Below are positions 26,622 through 35,651 of a stretch of 64,000 bases of DNA, one piece after another (position 1 is the stretch's first letter; every line of letters begins with the position of its first letter). Both the position numbers and the translations under genes were made by a program. Source of the DNA: Swaminathania salitolerans. GTDB taxonomy: Bacteria > Pseudomonadota > Alphaproteobacteria > Acetobacterales > Acetobacteraceae. Under the pieces are notes generated by a model. That model was not told where the DNA came from. It did not search any database and worked only from the letters and a program-made list of their open reading frames with translations. The stretch lies in the NCBI RefSeq assembly GCF_007988945.1, contig NZ_BJVC01000006.1, positions 121,421-185,420 on the forward strand. Direction: 5' to 3'.

Positions 26622-26894
26622 ATGAAAGTAGAAGCGACGATGCGAACAGCCATGCGGGTCCTGCAATTTCCTTGTCTCTGCCTGTCCTTTCTTCTCATGC
26701 TGATCGGTATCGCGCATGACGCATTCGGGATTCCCGCAGGCATGTTCCTGTACCCGGACGGTCGTCTCGCCATCGGTGCGATAGCCGATACGGCACAGGC
26801 AACCGAGCTGCTCGGGGCGTACAGCAACGCGTTTTTCCTCGGCGTGGCTGCTCTCCTGTATCTCGCCGGGGAAAATGCCCATACGCACCGTTAG
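26622..26894 (+). CDS. Small two-helix membrane protein, unknown
   Basis: This 90-residue frame encodes two plausible membrane helices (about residues 13-38, including LQFPCLCLSFLLMLIGIAHDAFG, and about 68-84, FFLGVAALLYLAG) separated by a short periplasmic or cytoplasmic loop. Third-codon-position GC is in line with real genes nearby. Starts at 26622 or 26640 are possible; neither has a strong ribosome site. It is divergent from the MFS gene and is followed by a tandem-repeat tract. I do not recognise a family. Confidence 0.5.
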   Translation: MKVEATMRTAMRVLQFPCLCLSFLLMLIGIAHDAFGIPAGMFLYPDGRLAIGAIADTAQATELLGAYSNAFFLGVAALLYLAGENAHTHR

Positions 26895-26932
26895 AGCCCG
26901 GACCCGATCGGGAGACGGCCCGGTCATCTTTA

Positions 26933-27009
26933 TATCCGGTCAGCCCTGTATCCGGTCAGCCCTGTATCCGGTCAGCCCTTTATCCGGTCAGCCCGATATC
27001 CGGTCAGCC
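26933..27009. repeat. Tandem repeat, five copies of a 16-bp unit
   Basis: The unit TATCCGGTCAGCCCTG recurs at 26933, 26949, 26965, 26981 and 26997 with one to three changes in the later copies. The last copy enters the stop codon of the leftward flippase gene. Copies are contiguous without spacers, so this is not a CRISPR array. Confidence 0.92.
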
Positions 27010-28377
27010 ATGACCCCCCGGAGACGGGTCTCCCGGATCAGGGACGGGACCTCCGGTTCCGATCCAGCGCGGCACGAGGCCGAGACAGGCGATCAGGATG
27101 AACGCGGAGCAAAGCAGGCTGGCCAGAGCGGCACCGGTGATGCCGCAGGTCATGAGCAATCCGCCCAGAACGGGAAAATAGCCCGCTATCGTCAGCATCC
27201 GGTAGCGCAGAACGGATGCAAGACGCCCGAGCACGGTCAGCAATGTCTCGAGCGGGACGATACAGATCTCCATCAGGGCACTGCCCACCATCAGAAGGAT
27301 GATCGCAAGCTCGCCGGGATAGGTCTGGTGCAGCATCAGACTGACGATCGTCCTGCCGCCGAACACGGCCACCAGCACGGCAAGACAGGAAAAACCCCCG
27401 ATGATCAGGGCGAGTCTTCTGATGACATGACGCAGCATGGTCCAGTCCCGGTTGTCCCGGAACCGGACGAATTCCGGATACAGGCTCGGGATCATCATCT
27501 GCGCAGGTTTGGCAAGGCCGTCGCAGATCTGCTTCGTGACCCGGTATATGGCCACCTCGCGAACGCCGAGAATGGCCCCGATGACGAGGGTCCCCCCCTG
27601 ACGGAAGATCGCATCGAGAATCTGGTTCGAGCTGACCCTCAGGGTGAACCCCCAGAACCCGGCAATGCCACGCTCGGCAAGAACGGCACGGAAAAGGGGC
27701 AGTATCGGCCCCATGGCCCGACGATAGAGCACGAGACCGCAACCGGTGGTGAGCACAAAGAGCACCAGCTGATGCAGGAACCAGGCGAAAAGAAAATATC
27801 CCAGGGAGAGATGCAGGAGATATCCCACGAGATATCCGGCCGTGCGTGTGCAGGTTGCGGCGAAATCGAACAGGGCGGCAAGTCCGAAGCGATTGCACAG
27901 GCGGATCAGCCCGACCGACCAGCCCGTATTCATGACGAGCACGGTGGCCATCATCCACATGCCATCGAGCCGGACCGCGTCCGACCAGCCCATGATCGCG
28001 GTTCCCGTCACGAACACGATGGCGATGCCGGCAAGACAGCCCGTCAGCGCGCTGAGCAGGTCCGCCCTGATACACAGGGCAAGGATCGATCTGAAAACGG
28101 GACGATCGCCGCACGCGAAAGGCGCGGCACCGAAATGAAGCAAGGCCTGCCAGGACTGGAGATGGCTCATATCGGAAACGAGCGTGACGAAGGCGGTCAC
28201 GAGCAGCAATATGCCGAACGGGCCGATCCCCAGCGCATGCACCGCCCAGGCGACATAGGCGAAACTGAAGAGCGCATTCAGTATGCGGCTGCATACGAGA
28301 AACCCGGTATTGCTGGCAATTCGATGCAGGGCCGAACCGTTGTGATCCCGATTCTCCCTGCCCGGAGTCATGCTCAT
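27004..28377 (-). CDS. Polysaccharide flippase-like membrane protein
   Basis: The 457-residue product has about 12 membrane helices and the general pattern of the polysaccharide synthase/MurJ-like (Wzx, oligosaccharidyl-lipid flippase) superfamily. It has a helix-1 start NTGFLVCSRILNALFSFAYVAWAV, and the central GFTLRVSSNQILDAIFRQGGTLVIGAILG, with YRVTKQICDGLAKPAQMMIP further on, is typical. It would move lipid-linked sugars across the inner membrane for exopolysaccharide or O-antigen. It overlaps the glycosyltransferase gene by four bases. The C-terminal tail is Gly/Pro-rich and abuts a 16-bp tandem repeat. The polymer made is unknown. Confidence 0.85.
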   Translation of the reverse strand: MSMTPGRENRDHNGSALHRIASNTGFLVCSRILNALFSFAYVAWAVHALGIGPFGILLLVTAFVTLVSDMSHLQSWQALLHFGAAPFACGDRPVFRSILALCIRADLLSALTGCLAGIAIVFVTGTAIMGWSDAVRLDGMWMMATVLVMNTGWSVGLIRLCNRFGLAALFDFAATCTRTAGYLVGYLLHLSLGYFLFAWFLHQLVLFVLTTGCGLVLYRRAMGPILPLFRAVLAERGIAGFWGFTLRVSSNQILDAIFRQGGTLVIGAILGVREVAIYRVTKQICDGLAKPAQMMIPSLYPEFVRFRDNRDWTMLRHVIRRLALIIGGFSCLAVLVAVFGGRTIVSLMLHQTYPGELAIILLMVGSALMEICIVPLETLLTVLGRLASVLRYRMLTIAGYFPVLGGLLMTCGITGAALASLLCSAFILIACLGLVPRWIGTGGPVPDPGDPSPGGHG

Positions 28378-29513
28378 GCCTTGCCCATCAGTTCGAGATA
28401 ATGTCGCCCGCCGCGGGAGACATGATAGGGCCTGGAACAGGACGACAGGAGAGCGGCATCGGGGGCATCCGTTTCCAGAATCGCGATGAGCGCCTCGGCC
28501 AGGGCCGACGGGTCGGCCGGAGGAACGATGCGCCCCGTATCGTCACAGGCGATCAGATCCGTAACCGCAGGCGAACAGCGTGTCGAGACGACCTGTCGTC
28601 CGGCCGCCAGAGCCTCGAGAAGAACCGCCCCGAAACTCTCGCAATGCGAACTGAGCGCGAACACCCGGCAGATCTCGAGATAGGGGCCGATACAGGGGAC
28701 GAAACCCGTCAGGACGACGCTGTCGCCCAGACCGAGCCGGTCGATCTCGCGCTCGAGACGCGCCCGCTCCGGCCCTTCGCCGCAAAGCGTGAGGGTGGCA
28801 TCGGGACATTGCGCGCGCACCCGGTCGAAGGCCTGAAGCAGAACATCGAATCCCTTGACCGGGACGAGGCGCCCTGCGGCGAGGATGTTCTGTCCGGATG
28901 CCCGGCGCAGATTCCGGGGTTCGGTATCGCAAAGAGCCGGAAGAGGAACGACCGTGATATCGTCACGGCGTGTCATCGCGGCGACATCGCGCGCAAGCGG
29001 GCCGGACAGGGTCGTCACATGATCGGCCCCGCGCAGCAGGAAGCGCGTTCTCAGGGCATAGAAACGCTGGCTCCATTTGCACCGTCCCGGGCGCCGCACG
29101 GGAGAGCTCACCTGGGCGACCAGAACCGGGCGGAGCGAGACAGGCAGAACGGACAGAAACGGCACGACCGGCCAGTGGCTGTTGCCGGGAATATAGAACG
29201 CATCGAACGATCGGCCTCTCTGACGGATCAGCCGCCAGATCCGTAAAGCCAGCCCCCATGGCAGGAGGCTCTCCCCCAGCCAGGCAGGCAGCCCGAGATC
29301 AACGATCTCGACCGGCTCGCGCAGGAGTTCCCGCAACGGCCCCTGCCCTCGCCCCGCGAGAACGATGACGCGAAACCCCAGAGACGCCCAGAAATTGGCG
29401 AGGAGCAGGGCGATCCTCTCGCTCCCCCCGAGTCTGAAATCCCTGAGCGCGAGGGCAATGACCGCAGGAGACGGTCCCGCCCCCGCCTTCTGGCCGACAT
29501 CTGCAACTGACAT
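28374..29513 (-). CDS. Family 4-type glycosyltransferase
   Basis: The 379-residue GT-B enzyme has an N-terminal acceptor domain beginning ALRDFRLGGSERIALLLANFWASLG and a C-terminal nucleotide-sugar domain. The latter contains AAGRLVPVKGFDVLLQAF, LTLCGEGPER, VVLTGFV and the E-x7-E region in SSHCESFGAVLLEALAAG. It transfers a sugar from a nucleotide donor to a lipid-linked or polysaccharide acceptor at the inner face of the membrane. It overlaps the flippase gene by four bases, so both make one two-gene polysaccharide operon. Donor and acceptor are unknown. Confidence 0.93.
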   Translation of the reverse strand: MSVADVGQKAGAGPSPAVIALALRDFRLGGSERIALLLANFWASLGFRVIVLAGRGQGPLRELLREPVEIVDLGLPAWLGESLLPWGLALRIWRLIRQRGRSFDAFYIPGNSHWPVVPFLSVLPVSLRPVLVAQVSSPVRRPGRCKWSQRFYALRTRFLLRGADHVTTLSGPLARDVAAMTRRDDITVVPLPALCDTEPRNLRRASGQNILAAGRLVPVKGFDVLLQAFDRVRAQCPDATLTLCGEGPERARLEREIDRLGLGDSVVLTGFVPCIGPYLEICRVFALSSHCESFGAVLLEALAAGRQVVSTRCSPAVTDLIACDDTGRIVPPADPSALAEALIAILETDAPDAALLSSCSRPYHVSRGGRHYLELMGKA

Positions 29514-29657
29514 GAACGTGACACGATTTCGCTGGATCTGATCTCGGGTCGAGTCATGACATGGTTTGACACACGTTACAATGCGTCACGTTGAGAGACG
29601 TTCCGCAAGACGCGCGGGACATCGGCCTGTGCGACCGACTCCCGCGCCGCACAGGTC

Positions 29658-29713
29658 GCCCGGGAGATTCTGCCCGGGAGATTCTGTGCGGGACATCTTG
29701 CCCGGGCCATCCT
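29658..29713. repeat. Degenerate 14-bp tandem repeat, four copies
   Basis: GCCCGGGAGATTCT is repeated exactly at 29658-29671 and 29672-29685. Two diverged copies follow (GTGCGGGACATCTT and GCCCGGGCCATCCT). It lies just past the 3' end of the small secreted-protein gene and upstream of the glycosyltransferase operon. Confidence 0.8.
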
Positions 29714-29730
29714 GTCCCGGGGGCGCCTCC

Positions 29731-30114
29731 TCAGGATTTGCCGGACGTGTCGCCTCCCTGCGTCGCCTCTGGCGCCGTTTTTCCAGGCTGGGTCGAATGC
29801 TCGACATCGTAAGCCGTCGCCTTCTCTACATAGCTGCCCTTCGCGCCCGGATGCTCCTTGTCGTAGAGGGCGGCTTTCTCGCGCGCCTCCTTGCGATATT
29901 CGTGGCGCTTGTACATGCCCGTTGCGCATCCTCCCATGGCGCCGAGCACGCCATGCTTGACCAGATGCCCGCCGACTGCGCCTGCGGCACCATATTTGAG
30001 ACATCCGCCCGGTTCCGCCTGCGCGGCAGGAGAGAGAGCGAAGGGAGCCAGTACGAGCGCACACAGGGCGGGCGCTGCCAGACTTGCGCGAAGACGCATC
30101 GAAAAAATCCTCAA
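29731..30114 (-). CDS. Small secreted protein with Gly-rich hydrophobic segment
   Basis: The 127-residue product has a signal peptide ending near AAQA and a short segment GAAGAVGGHLVKHGVLGAMGG like a glycine zipper. A charged, Lys/Glu/Tyr-rich half follows (KRHEYRKEAREKAALYDKEHPGAKG), and the tail is low-complexity. Met6 (30099) is an alternative start. The fold is not recognised. It lies between kup and the polysaccharide pair on the same strand and probably has its own promoter. Confidence 0.75.
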   Translation of the reverse strand: MRIFSMRLRASLAAPALCALVLAPFALSPAAQAEPGGCLKYGAAGAVGGHLVKHGVLGAMGGCATGMYKRHEYRKEAREKAALYDKEHPGAKGSYVEKATAYDVEHSTQPGKTAPEATQGGDTSGKS

Positions 30115-30183
30115 TCGTGTAGAAATTCCCGCCCGACGGGCGGGTAGAGCAGAGCGACCGTCGCATCGACGGCGCGGGCGCCG

Positions 30184-32055
30184 TCAGATCTCGACCTGAT
30201 GCCCGACCTCGATCAGTCGCTCGCGCGGCAGTGTAAACCGATCCGAAGCCCGCACCGCATTACGATACAGAAAGCCGAAAAGAATACGTCGCGGGCCAAA
30301 CATTTTCGGCCTCTTGAGGTCCTTGACGACATCGTCATTCCCGGAGACGAACACGACCTTGTCGAGATCCACAGAGCATCCTTTTTCGCGGGCCTCGCTC
30401 AGAACGTAATAGAGATTGGGCACCTCGACGAACCCGAAACGCACATTGATCTGCCATAACCCGTCTCCGGTTTCCTTGACGGTCATCCTGTGTTCGGGCG
30501 CGACCCGGGGTACGGTTTCGAAACGGACATTCAGCGCGACCACCCGCTCGGGCAGGCAGTTGAAATCGGCGGCATGACGCATGACGATCGGTGGAAGCGC
30601 ACTCTCGTAGCGGGAGAGAAAGACCGCTTCTCCCGGCGTGCGGGTGAGCGTCTTGTCCCGGAGCCTCTGACGCAGCTTCTCGGATCCCTCTCCAAGGGGC
30701 GCGAGACCGGCCCTCAGAAGGATCGTCCCCCGCCGCCACGTGGTCATGACGATATAGAGAAACAATCCGATCAGGAGCGGAACATATCCGCCCTTGCCGA
30801 TCTTCATGAGATTGGCGACGAAAAATGCGAGATCGATCGCCCCGAAAAAGAGAGCGACAGGGAGCGCTTTCCACAGGGGCCAGGCCCATCGCGCGCGCAT
30901 GACGTCGAAGATCAGCAGCGTCGTCATCAGCATCGTCGTGGAGACCGCCGTCCCGTAGGCGCCGGACAACGCATCCGAACTGCGGAAGGTGAGAGCGATC
31001 AGAAGCGTGACGACCATAAGCAGCCAGTTGACCACGGAAACATAGATCTGACCGTATTCGGCGTCGGAGGTCTGACGGATATTGAGGCTCGGAAACCAGC
31101 CGAGCTGGATAGCCTGACGGGTCAGGGTGAAGGCGCCGGTGATGATCGCCTGGCTTGCAATGATGGTGGCAAAGGTCGCGAGAATCACCATCGGCAGAAC
31201 CAGAGCATGGGGCATGGCGGCAAAGAACGGATTATCCCTCACCCCGGGATGACTCATCAGAAAGGCCGTCTGTCCGGCATAGCTCAGGATAAGCATGGGG
31301 AGCACGACGAGACCGAGCGCGAGACGCACGCTGGGCCGGCCGACATGGCTCATATCGGCATAGAGCGCCTCCGCCCCGGTGACGGAGAGGAAGACGGCAC
31401 CGAGAATCACGAGGCTCCTGCCGCCATGCTCGTAGAGAAACCGCAGGGCGAATACCGGGTCCAGCCCGACCAGAACGCCCGGATGTCCGAGAAGGGACGC
31501 AGCACCCAGCCCGCCCATGCACAGGAACCACAGAAGCATGACCGGCCCGAACACACGGCTTATCCGTGCCGTCCCCAGAGGCTGAACCATGAAGATCCCG
31601 AGAAGGATGATCGTGGCGATCGGCAGGATATAATCGTCGAGGGAATGGGTAACGACACCGATCCCCTCGACGGCACTGAGAACCGAGATGGCCGGCGTAA
31701 TGGCGCCATCGCCATAGAGCAGGGCTGCACCGAAGAGCCCGGCAGCCGAGAGCAAGGTGCCCCGGCTGTACCAGTGCTTGCCGAAAACGCCACCGACGAG
31801 AGAGAAGAGGGCGAGGATACCCCCCTCGCCCTTGTTGTCCGCACGCATCACCACCATGGCGTATTTCACGGCCACCACGAGAATCATGGTCCACACCAGA
31901 AGGGAAAAACTGCCGAGCAGCGTGGCGCGATCCGATGTGCCCGTATCGGTGAGAACGGTCTGCAACGTATAGAGCGGACTCGTGCCGATATCGCCGAAGA
32001 CGATCCCGAGTGCTGCCAGCGCTCCCGGCAGCATGTTCCCCTTCTCTTCAGCCAT
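30184..32055 (-). CDS. kup: Low-affinity potassium transporter Kup
   Basis: Kup is an inner-membrane K+ uptake carrier, probably K+/H+ symport, used at low pH, which suits an acid-producing organism. The product of about 623 residues has the hallmark ALGIVFGDIGTSPLYTLQ, 12 predicted membrane helices (KGEGGILALFSL, YGDGAITPAISVLSAVEG, GWFPSLNI), and a cytoplasmic C-terminal domain of about 170 residues ending HQVEI. The start at 32055 is chosen from family length; the open frame continues to 32181 without conservation, and an ATG at 32034 behind GAAGAGAAGGGG is possible. Confidence 0.95.
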   Translation of the reverse strand: MAEEKGNMLPGALAALGIVFGDIGTSPLYTLQTVLTDTGTSDRATLLGSFSLLVWTMILVVAVKYAMVVMRADNKGEGGILALFSLVGGVFGKHWYSRGTLLSAAGLFGAALLYGDGAITPAISVLSAVEGIGVVTHSLDDYILPIATIILLGIFMVQPLGTARISRVFGPVMLLWFLCMGGLGAASLLGHPGVLVGLDPVFALRFLYEHGGRSLVILGAVFLSVTGAEALYADMSHVGRPSVRLALGLVVLPMLILSYAGQTAFLMSHPGVRDNPFFAAMPHALVLPMVILATFATIIASQAIITGAFTLTRQAIQLGWFPSLNIRQTSDAEYGQIYVSVVNWLLMVVTLLIALTFRSSDALSGAYGTAVSTTMLMTTLLIFDVMRARWAWPLWKALPVALFFGAIDLAFFVANLMKIGKGGYVPLLIGLFLYIVMTTWRRGTILLRAGLAPLGEGSEKLRQRLRDKTLTRTPGEAVFLSRYESALPPIVMRHAADFNCLPERVVALNVRFETVPRVAPEHRMTVKETGDGLWQINVRFGFVEVPNLYYVLSEAREKGCSVDLDKVVFVSGNDDVVKDLKRPKMFGPRRILFGFLYRNAVRASDRFTLPRERLIEVGHQVEI

Positions 32056-32375
32056 TCTCTTTTTCCGTCGATGTGTGGATTTATGGATCTGTTTTCGCTC
32101 GAGTTTCGCTCGAGGGTCGGGTCTGCTGTTCTCAGACGTACCGGTTTCGGCCGCGCCCGTCCCCTGCGCGGGGCGCGGCACGACGCCGGGGTTTTCCTCC
32201 CGGGCTTTTACCCCGCGACTCTCATATCTGGTGCCTACTTACAGGATTACGGTCCTGTGACGCTTCGGTTCTCTCCCGGACGCTGCATTATGTGCGCCCG
32301 GAAAACCGATCCCGGAAACCGCAGCCGGAGGAACCGCAGCCGGAGGAACCGCAATCGGGAGCCGCGCGGCCTGGC
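32056..32375. other. Intergenic region between kup and a small gene
   Basis: These 320 bases hold the kup promoter region and a 15-bp tandem repeat at 32317-32361. Open frames on the plus strand through it are continuations of kup antisense frames and have no support. Confidence 0.5.
32317..32361. repeat. 15-bp tandem repeat, three copies
   Basis: AACCGCAGCCGGAGG occurs at 32317-32331 and 32332-32346 without change, and as AACCGCAATCGGGAG at 32347-32361. It lies between the 3' end of the 70-residue gene and kup. Confidence 0.85.
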
Positions 32376-32588
32376 TCAGTGGCGGTCCGGATTATCCGCA
32401 TCGAGGAGTTTCACATCGATGATCATCGCGCCGGAAAAGAAAATCGGCTTGACGAGATGCTTGATGATGAAATGACCGTCCCCACCCTGGATATGTACCG
32501 GAACCGTGATGTCGTATCCCGAAAGGCGGGCGTCATAGGTCGCTTCGTTACCGTTCACTGCCACGAGCGCAATCAATTCATCGTTTGT
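32376..32588 (-). CDS. Small conserved-looking protein of 70 residues
   Basis: A GTG start at 32588 follows GGAG six to seven bases ahead and gives a 70-residue protein without membrane segments. It begins with NDELIALVAVNGNEATYDA and ends near IIDVKLLDADNPDRH. The pattern of alternating hydrophobic strands suggests a small beta-rich domain. Codon use is less GC-rich at the 5' end than its neighbours. It lies 69 bases downstream of the HerA-like ATPase gene on the same strand. Function unknown. Confidence 0.6.
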   Translation of the reverse strand, partial: TNDELIALVAVNGNEATYDARLSGYDITVPVHIQGGDGHFIIKHLVKPIFFSGAMIIDVKLLDADNPDRH

Positions 32589-32657
32589 CACATTATTCTC
32601 CGCAACTTTTTTCGGACATGAGAGCAAACGACTGAAGAGGTGTCAGGGTTCCGAGGT

Positions 32658-34088
32658 TCAGGCGGTCTGCCATCCGAGCCCGATAAACGCGATCCGTCGT
32701 GTCGAGGCCATCTCCTGAACCACGATGACCTGACGTTCCTCCAGATAGGCCAGCTGCCGCCGGGCACGGCCCAGGGAATGGGTCCCGTAGGCCTGGGCGA
32801 TCGCATCGTCATCCGGACATGGCGCATGGTCCAGAGCCGCGCGCGCAAGCAGAAGCACGACCCCCTGCACGTCTTCGGGAAGGCTGCGCGCGACATCCAG
32901 TGCCTGCTGCCAGTCCGGTTCGACCGACTGGGCATAGCCCGTGCCCGAGCGCACGCTTGCAAGCAGGATGCGGAAGGCCGCCAGATCGAGCACGTCGCGA
33001 CTCAGCTTCTCGATCCGCGCCCGGAGCTGGAAATCCTGATAGAGCGTCGCAAGAGGGCGATAGGCGGAATCGGTCTCCGACACGACGGCCTCCACGAGGG
33101 ACCAGAGCCGCTCCGGATCCGCCTCGCAGGGAGTTTCCGGCTCCTCGACCGGAATGGTCGCATTATAGGCATCGAGCTGCGCGAGCAGATCGGGCGCAGC
33201 CGCCCGACGTTCGCGCGGGCGGGGGGGCGGTTCGACCACCGGCTCGAGAATGAGGCTGTAGCTGTCTTCCGCCGGGCGGGCTTCGAACGGGGTCAGAACA
33301 GGCCCGCCCGCATGGCTGGCCGTTTCGACTTCGCCGATCGTGACCATCAGGGGGCGACGGCTGAGCGCCGGCCCCAGAGCCATGAACTGGCCACGGGCAA
33401 GATCGCGAAACCCTTCCGCAGTGCGCCTCTCCATCCCGAGCAGATCTGCCGCGCGCAGCATGTCGATATCGAGGAAGGTACGTCCCATCAGGAAATTCGA
33501 GGCTTCGGCCGCGACATTCTTGGCGAGTTTCGCCAGACGCTGGGTGGCGATCACGCCGGCCAGCCCCCTCTTTCGACCGCGACACATGAGATTGGTCATG
33601 GCACCGAGAGAGAGACGACGCGCCTCATCCGACGTGTCTCCTCCCGCGACCGGCGCGAAAAGCTGCGCCTCATCGACGACGACGAGAACCGGATACCAGA
33701 AGGTACGCGGCGCCTCGAACATACCGTTCAGAAAGGATCCGGCCGCACGCAGCTGCATCTCGGCCTCGACCGATTCGAGATTGAGCACGACGGAGGCGCG
33801 ATGCATTCGCGCGCGCTCGCCCGCTGCACGCAAGGTCGCCTCGGTCTGCTCCGCCGCATCGATGACGAGATGTCCGTATTTCTCCGCAAGAGTGACGAAA
33901 TCGCCTTCCGGATCGACGATGACCTGCTGAACGAGCGTCGCCGTCTGCTCGAGAAGACGACGCAGCAGATGCGACTTTCCCGAGCCCGAATTGCCCTGGA
34001 CGAGCAGACGGGTCGAAAGGAGTTCGGTCAGGTCTAGGGGGATATCCGCGCCATCCCGGCCACGGCCCATCACGATGGAAACGCTCAT
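32658..34088 (-). CDS. HerA/DUF87-type ATPase
   Basis: The 476-residue product belongs to the HerA-FtsK ATPase superfamily. The Walker A motif is GNSGSGKS (residues 32-39) and Walker B is VLVVVDEAQLF with Asp139-Glu140; IATQRLAKLAKNVAAEASNFLMGRT follows as in HerA helicase cores. The N-terminal HAS-barrel is short. A C-terminal region of about 200 residues appears all-helical, perhaps a winged-helix pair (LGRARRQLAYLEERQVIVV). HerA enzymes usually pair with a NurA nuclease in DNA end processing, but no nurA is visible here. It starts 11 bases after the flavoprotein gene, so they share an mRNA. Confidence 0.88.
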   Translation of the reverse strand: MSVSIVMGRGRDGADIPLDLTELLSTRLLVQGNSGSGKSHLLRRLLEQTATLVQQVIVDPEGDFVTLAEKYGHLVIDAAEQTEATLRAAGERARMHRASVVLNLESVEAEMQLRAAGSFLNGMFEAPRTFWYPVLVVVDEAQLFAPVAGGDTSDEARRLSLGAMTNLMCRGRKRGLAGVIATQRLAKLAKNVAAEASNFLMGRTFLDIDMLRAADLLGMERRTAEGFRDLARGQFMALGPALSRRPLMVTIGEVETASHAGGPVLTPFEARPAEDSYSLILEPVVEPPPRPRERRAAAPDLLAQLDAYNATIPVEEPETPCEADPERLWSLVEAVVSETDSAYRPLATLYQDFQLRARIEKLSRDVLDLAAFRILLASVRSGTGYAQSVEPDWQQALDVARSLPEDVQGVVLLLARAALDHAPCPDDDAIAQAYGTHSLGRARRQLAYLEERQVIVVQEMASTRRIAFIGLGWQTA

Positions 34089-34099
34089 GACCGGTGTCC

Positions 34100-35410
34100 C
34101 TACCCCAACTCGGGAGGCAAGTCAGCCTTCGGCGAGACGGTCCCCCCCTCGATCGCAGAAGCGCCCGCTCCGTCCTGCCGGGCGGCCAGCCAGGCTTTCA
34201 TGCCCTCTCCGGCGGCGCGTCCGGTCGCAAAACAGGCCTGCAGAAGATATCCCCCCGTCGGGGCTTCCCAGTCGAGCATCTCGCCCGCAACGAAAACCCC
34301 GGGGCGATCCCGCAGCATGAAGGCATCGTCGAGCACCGCGCGCCGCACGCCCCCTGCCGTGGAAATGGCCCGGGAGAGGGAATCGGGCGCCGTCAGGATC
34401 ACCGGACAGGATTTGATCGTATCCGCCAGAGAGGAGAACCGCCCCCCTTCCTGCGCGCGGGCCGCCTCACCGCCTCCCTGCGCCTGCGCTTCATGCAGAA
34501 GGAACCGCGCCGCCGGCGCAAGACCGATGCGACGCAATCGGTTGGACAGGCTCTCCCGCGCGCGTCCCCGCTCGAGACGCGTCGCGAGTTCCCCGGCTTC
34601 CATGCCGGGACGCAGATCGACGAGCAGGCGAGCCGAGCCCGACCCGGCGATTCGCGCACGCAGCGCGGCAGCCAGACGATAGACCGGCGCCCCTTCGAGA
34701 CCGGAGCGCGTGATCGTGACATCGCCCCGGGCGCGTTGCCCCTCCGCACAGAGCGTGACCGCATGAAGGATCGTGCCCTCGAAACGCTGATGAAACGCCA
34801 TTGGCAGGGCCGTACGGAAACCGCAATTGGCAGGCTGCAAGGGCGAGACGGAACCCGGAGGCAGCAGGTCTGTCCAGCCTCCATCGCTGCCCAGTCTCGG
34901 CCAGGATGCACCCCCGAGGGCCAGAACGACGTTTCTGCCAGGATGGCTATATGCGCCCGCAGGCGTCTCGAAGCACGGCCCCCCCCCTTCGCTCCATCCG
35001 ATCCAGCGATGACGCAGGGCGAAGACGACCCCCCGGGCGGCGAGACGGGCAAGCCAGGCGCGAAGAAGCGGCGATGCTTTCATGGCCTCGGGAAAGACGC
35101 GGCCGCTGCTGCCGGTGAAACACGGTTGACCGAGCGCCTCGGCCCAGCGCCTCAACGCAGAGGGCGGGAAGGCCGTCACACACGGCGCAAGCCAGTCCTT
35201 CGCCGCGCCATAGCGCGTGAGGAAACCGGCGAGAGGTTCCGCATGGGTCAGATTGAGACCGCTCCTCCCGGCCATGAGGAATTTCCGGGCCGGGCTCGGC
35301 ATCTGGTCGTACACGACAACGGCATGACCCGCCTCTGACAATATCTCGGCAGCGCTCAACCCTGCGGGCCCTGCACCGATCACAGCGATATCGTTCGTCT
35401 CTTTCTGCAT
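34100..35410 (-). CDS. FAD-dependent oxidoreductase of the HI0933/BaiN-like family
   Basis: The 436-residue flavoprotein has the FAD-binding GAGPAGLSAAEILSEAGH at its start (residues 12-29). It then has MAGRSGLNLTH, GGASWPRLGSDG, and a C-terminal FVAGEMLDWEAPTGGYLLQACFATGRAAG, the signature of the HI0933-like family (TIGR03862 branch). Members bind FAD, but their physiological substrates are unclear. It is the first gene of a two-gene unit with the HerA-type ATPase. Confidence 0.92.
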   Translation of the reverse strand: MQKETNDIAVIGAGPAGLSAAEILSEAGHAVVVYDQMPSPARKFLMAGRSGLNLTHAEPLAGFLTRYGAAKDWLAPCVTAFPPSALRRWAEALGQPCFTGSSGRVFPEAMKASPLLRAWLARLAARGVVFALRHRWIGWSEGGGPCFETPAGAYSHPGRNVVLALGGASWPRLGSDGGWTDLLPPGSVSPLQPANCGFRTALPMAFHQRFEGTILHAVTLCAEGQRARGDVTITRSGLEGAPVYRLAAALRARIAGSGSARLLVDLRPGMEAGELATRLERGRARESLSNRLRRIGLAPAARFLLHEAQAQGGGEAARAQEGGRFSSLADTIKSCPVILTAPDSLSRAISTAGGVRRAVLDDAFMLRDRPGVFVAGEMLDWEAPTGGYLLQACFATGRAAGEGMKAWLAARQDGAGASAIEGGTVSPKADLPPELG

Positions 35411-35651
35411 GGACCGCGTTTAGGCCCGTTCACCGAATAGTGCCAGAGAGCGCGATGTTTCCGCTTGAGCCATGCCGGGAAACCGGCTCATGATCCGGCG
35501 CACCGGACCAGACCGGACAGAAAAGCGGCACCGGGCAGGGCGTGACCCGCCGGGTACGACTCGACAGACATGATCAGCCGGACATGGCTGGTCGGACCAG
35601 GCCCGCCGGACATGGCCCGCTTCACAGGACCCACGTCAATCAGGACATCTC

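Noticed and set aside
26340..26927. N-terminal extension of the MFS frame
   Set aside because: The extra 196 residues are Cys/Arg-rich and have no membrane pattern; the carrier's first helix begins just after 26339.
26933..27009. Possible CRISPR array
   Set aside because: The 16-bp copies are contiguous with no spacers and no cas genes are present.
30490..32475. A 661-codon open frame on the plus strand
   Set aside because: Antisense to kup, composed of His/Glu/Gly/Arg-rich nonsense without any conserved block.
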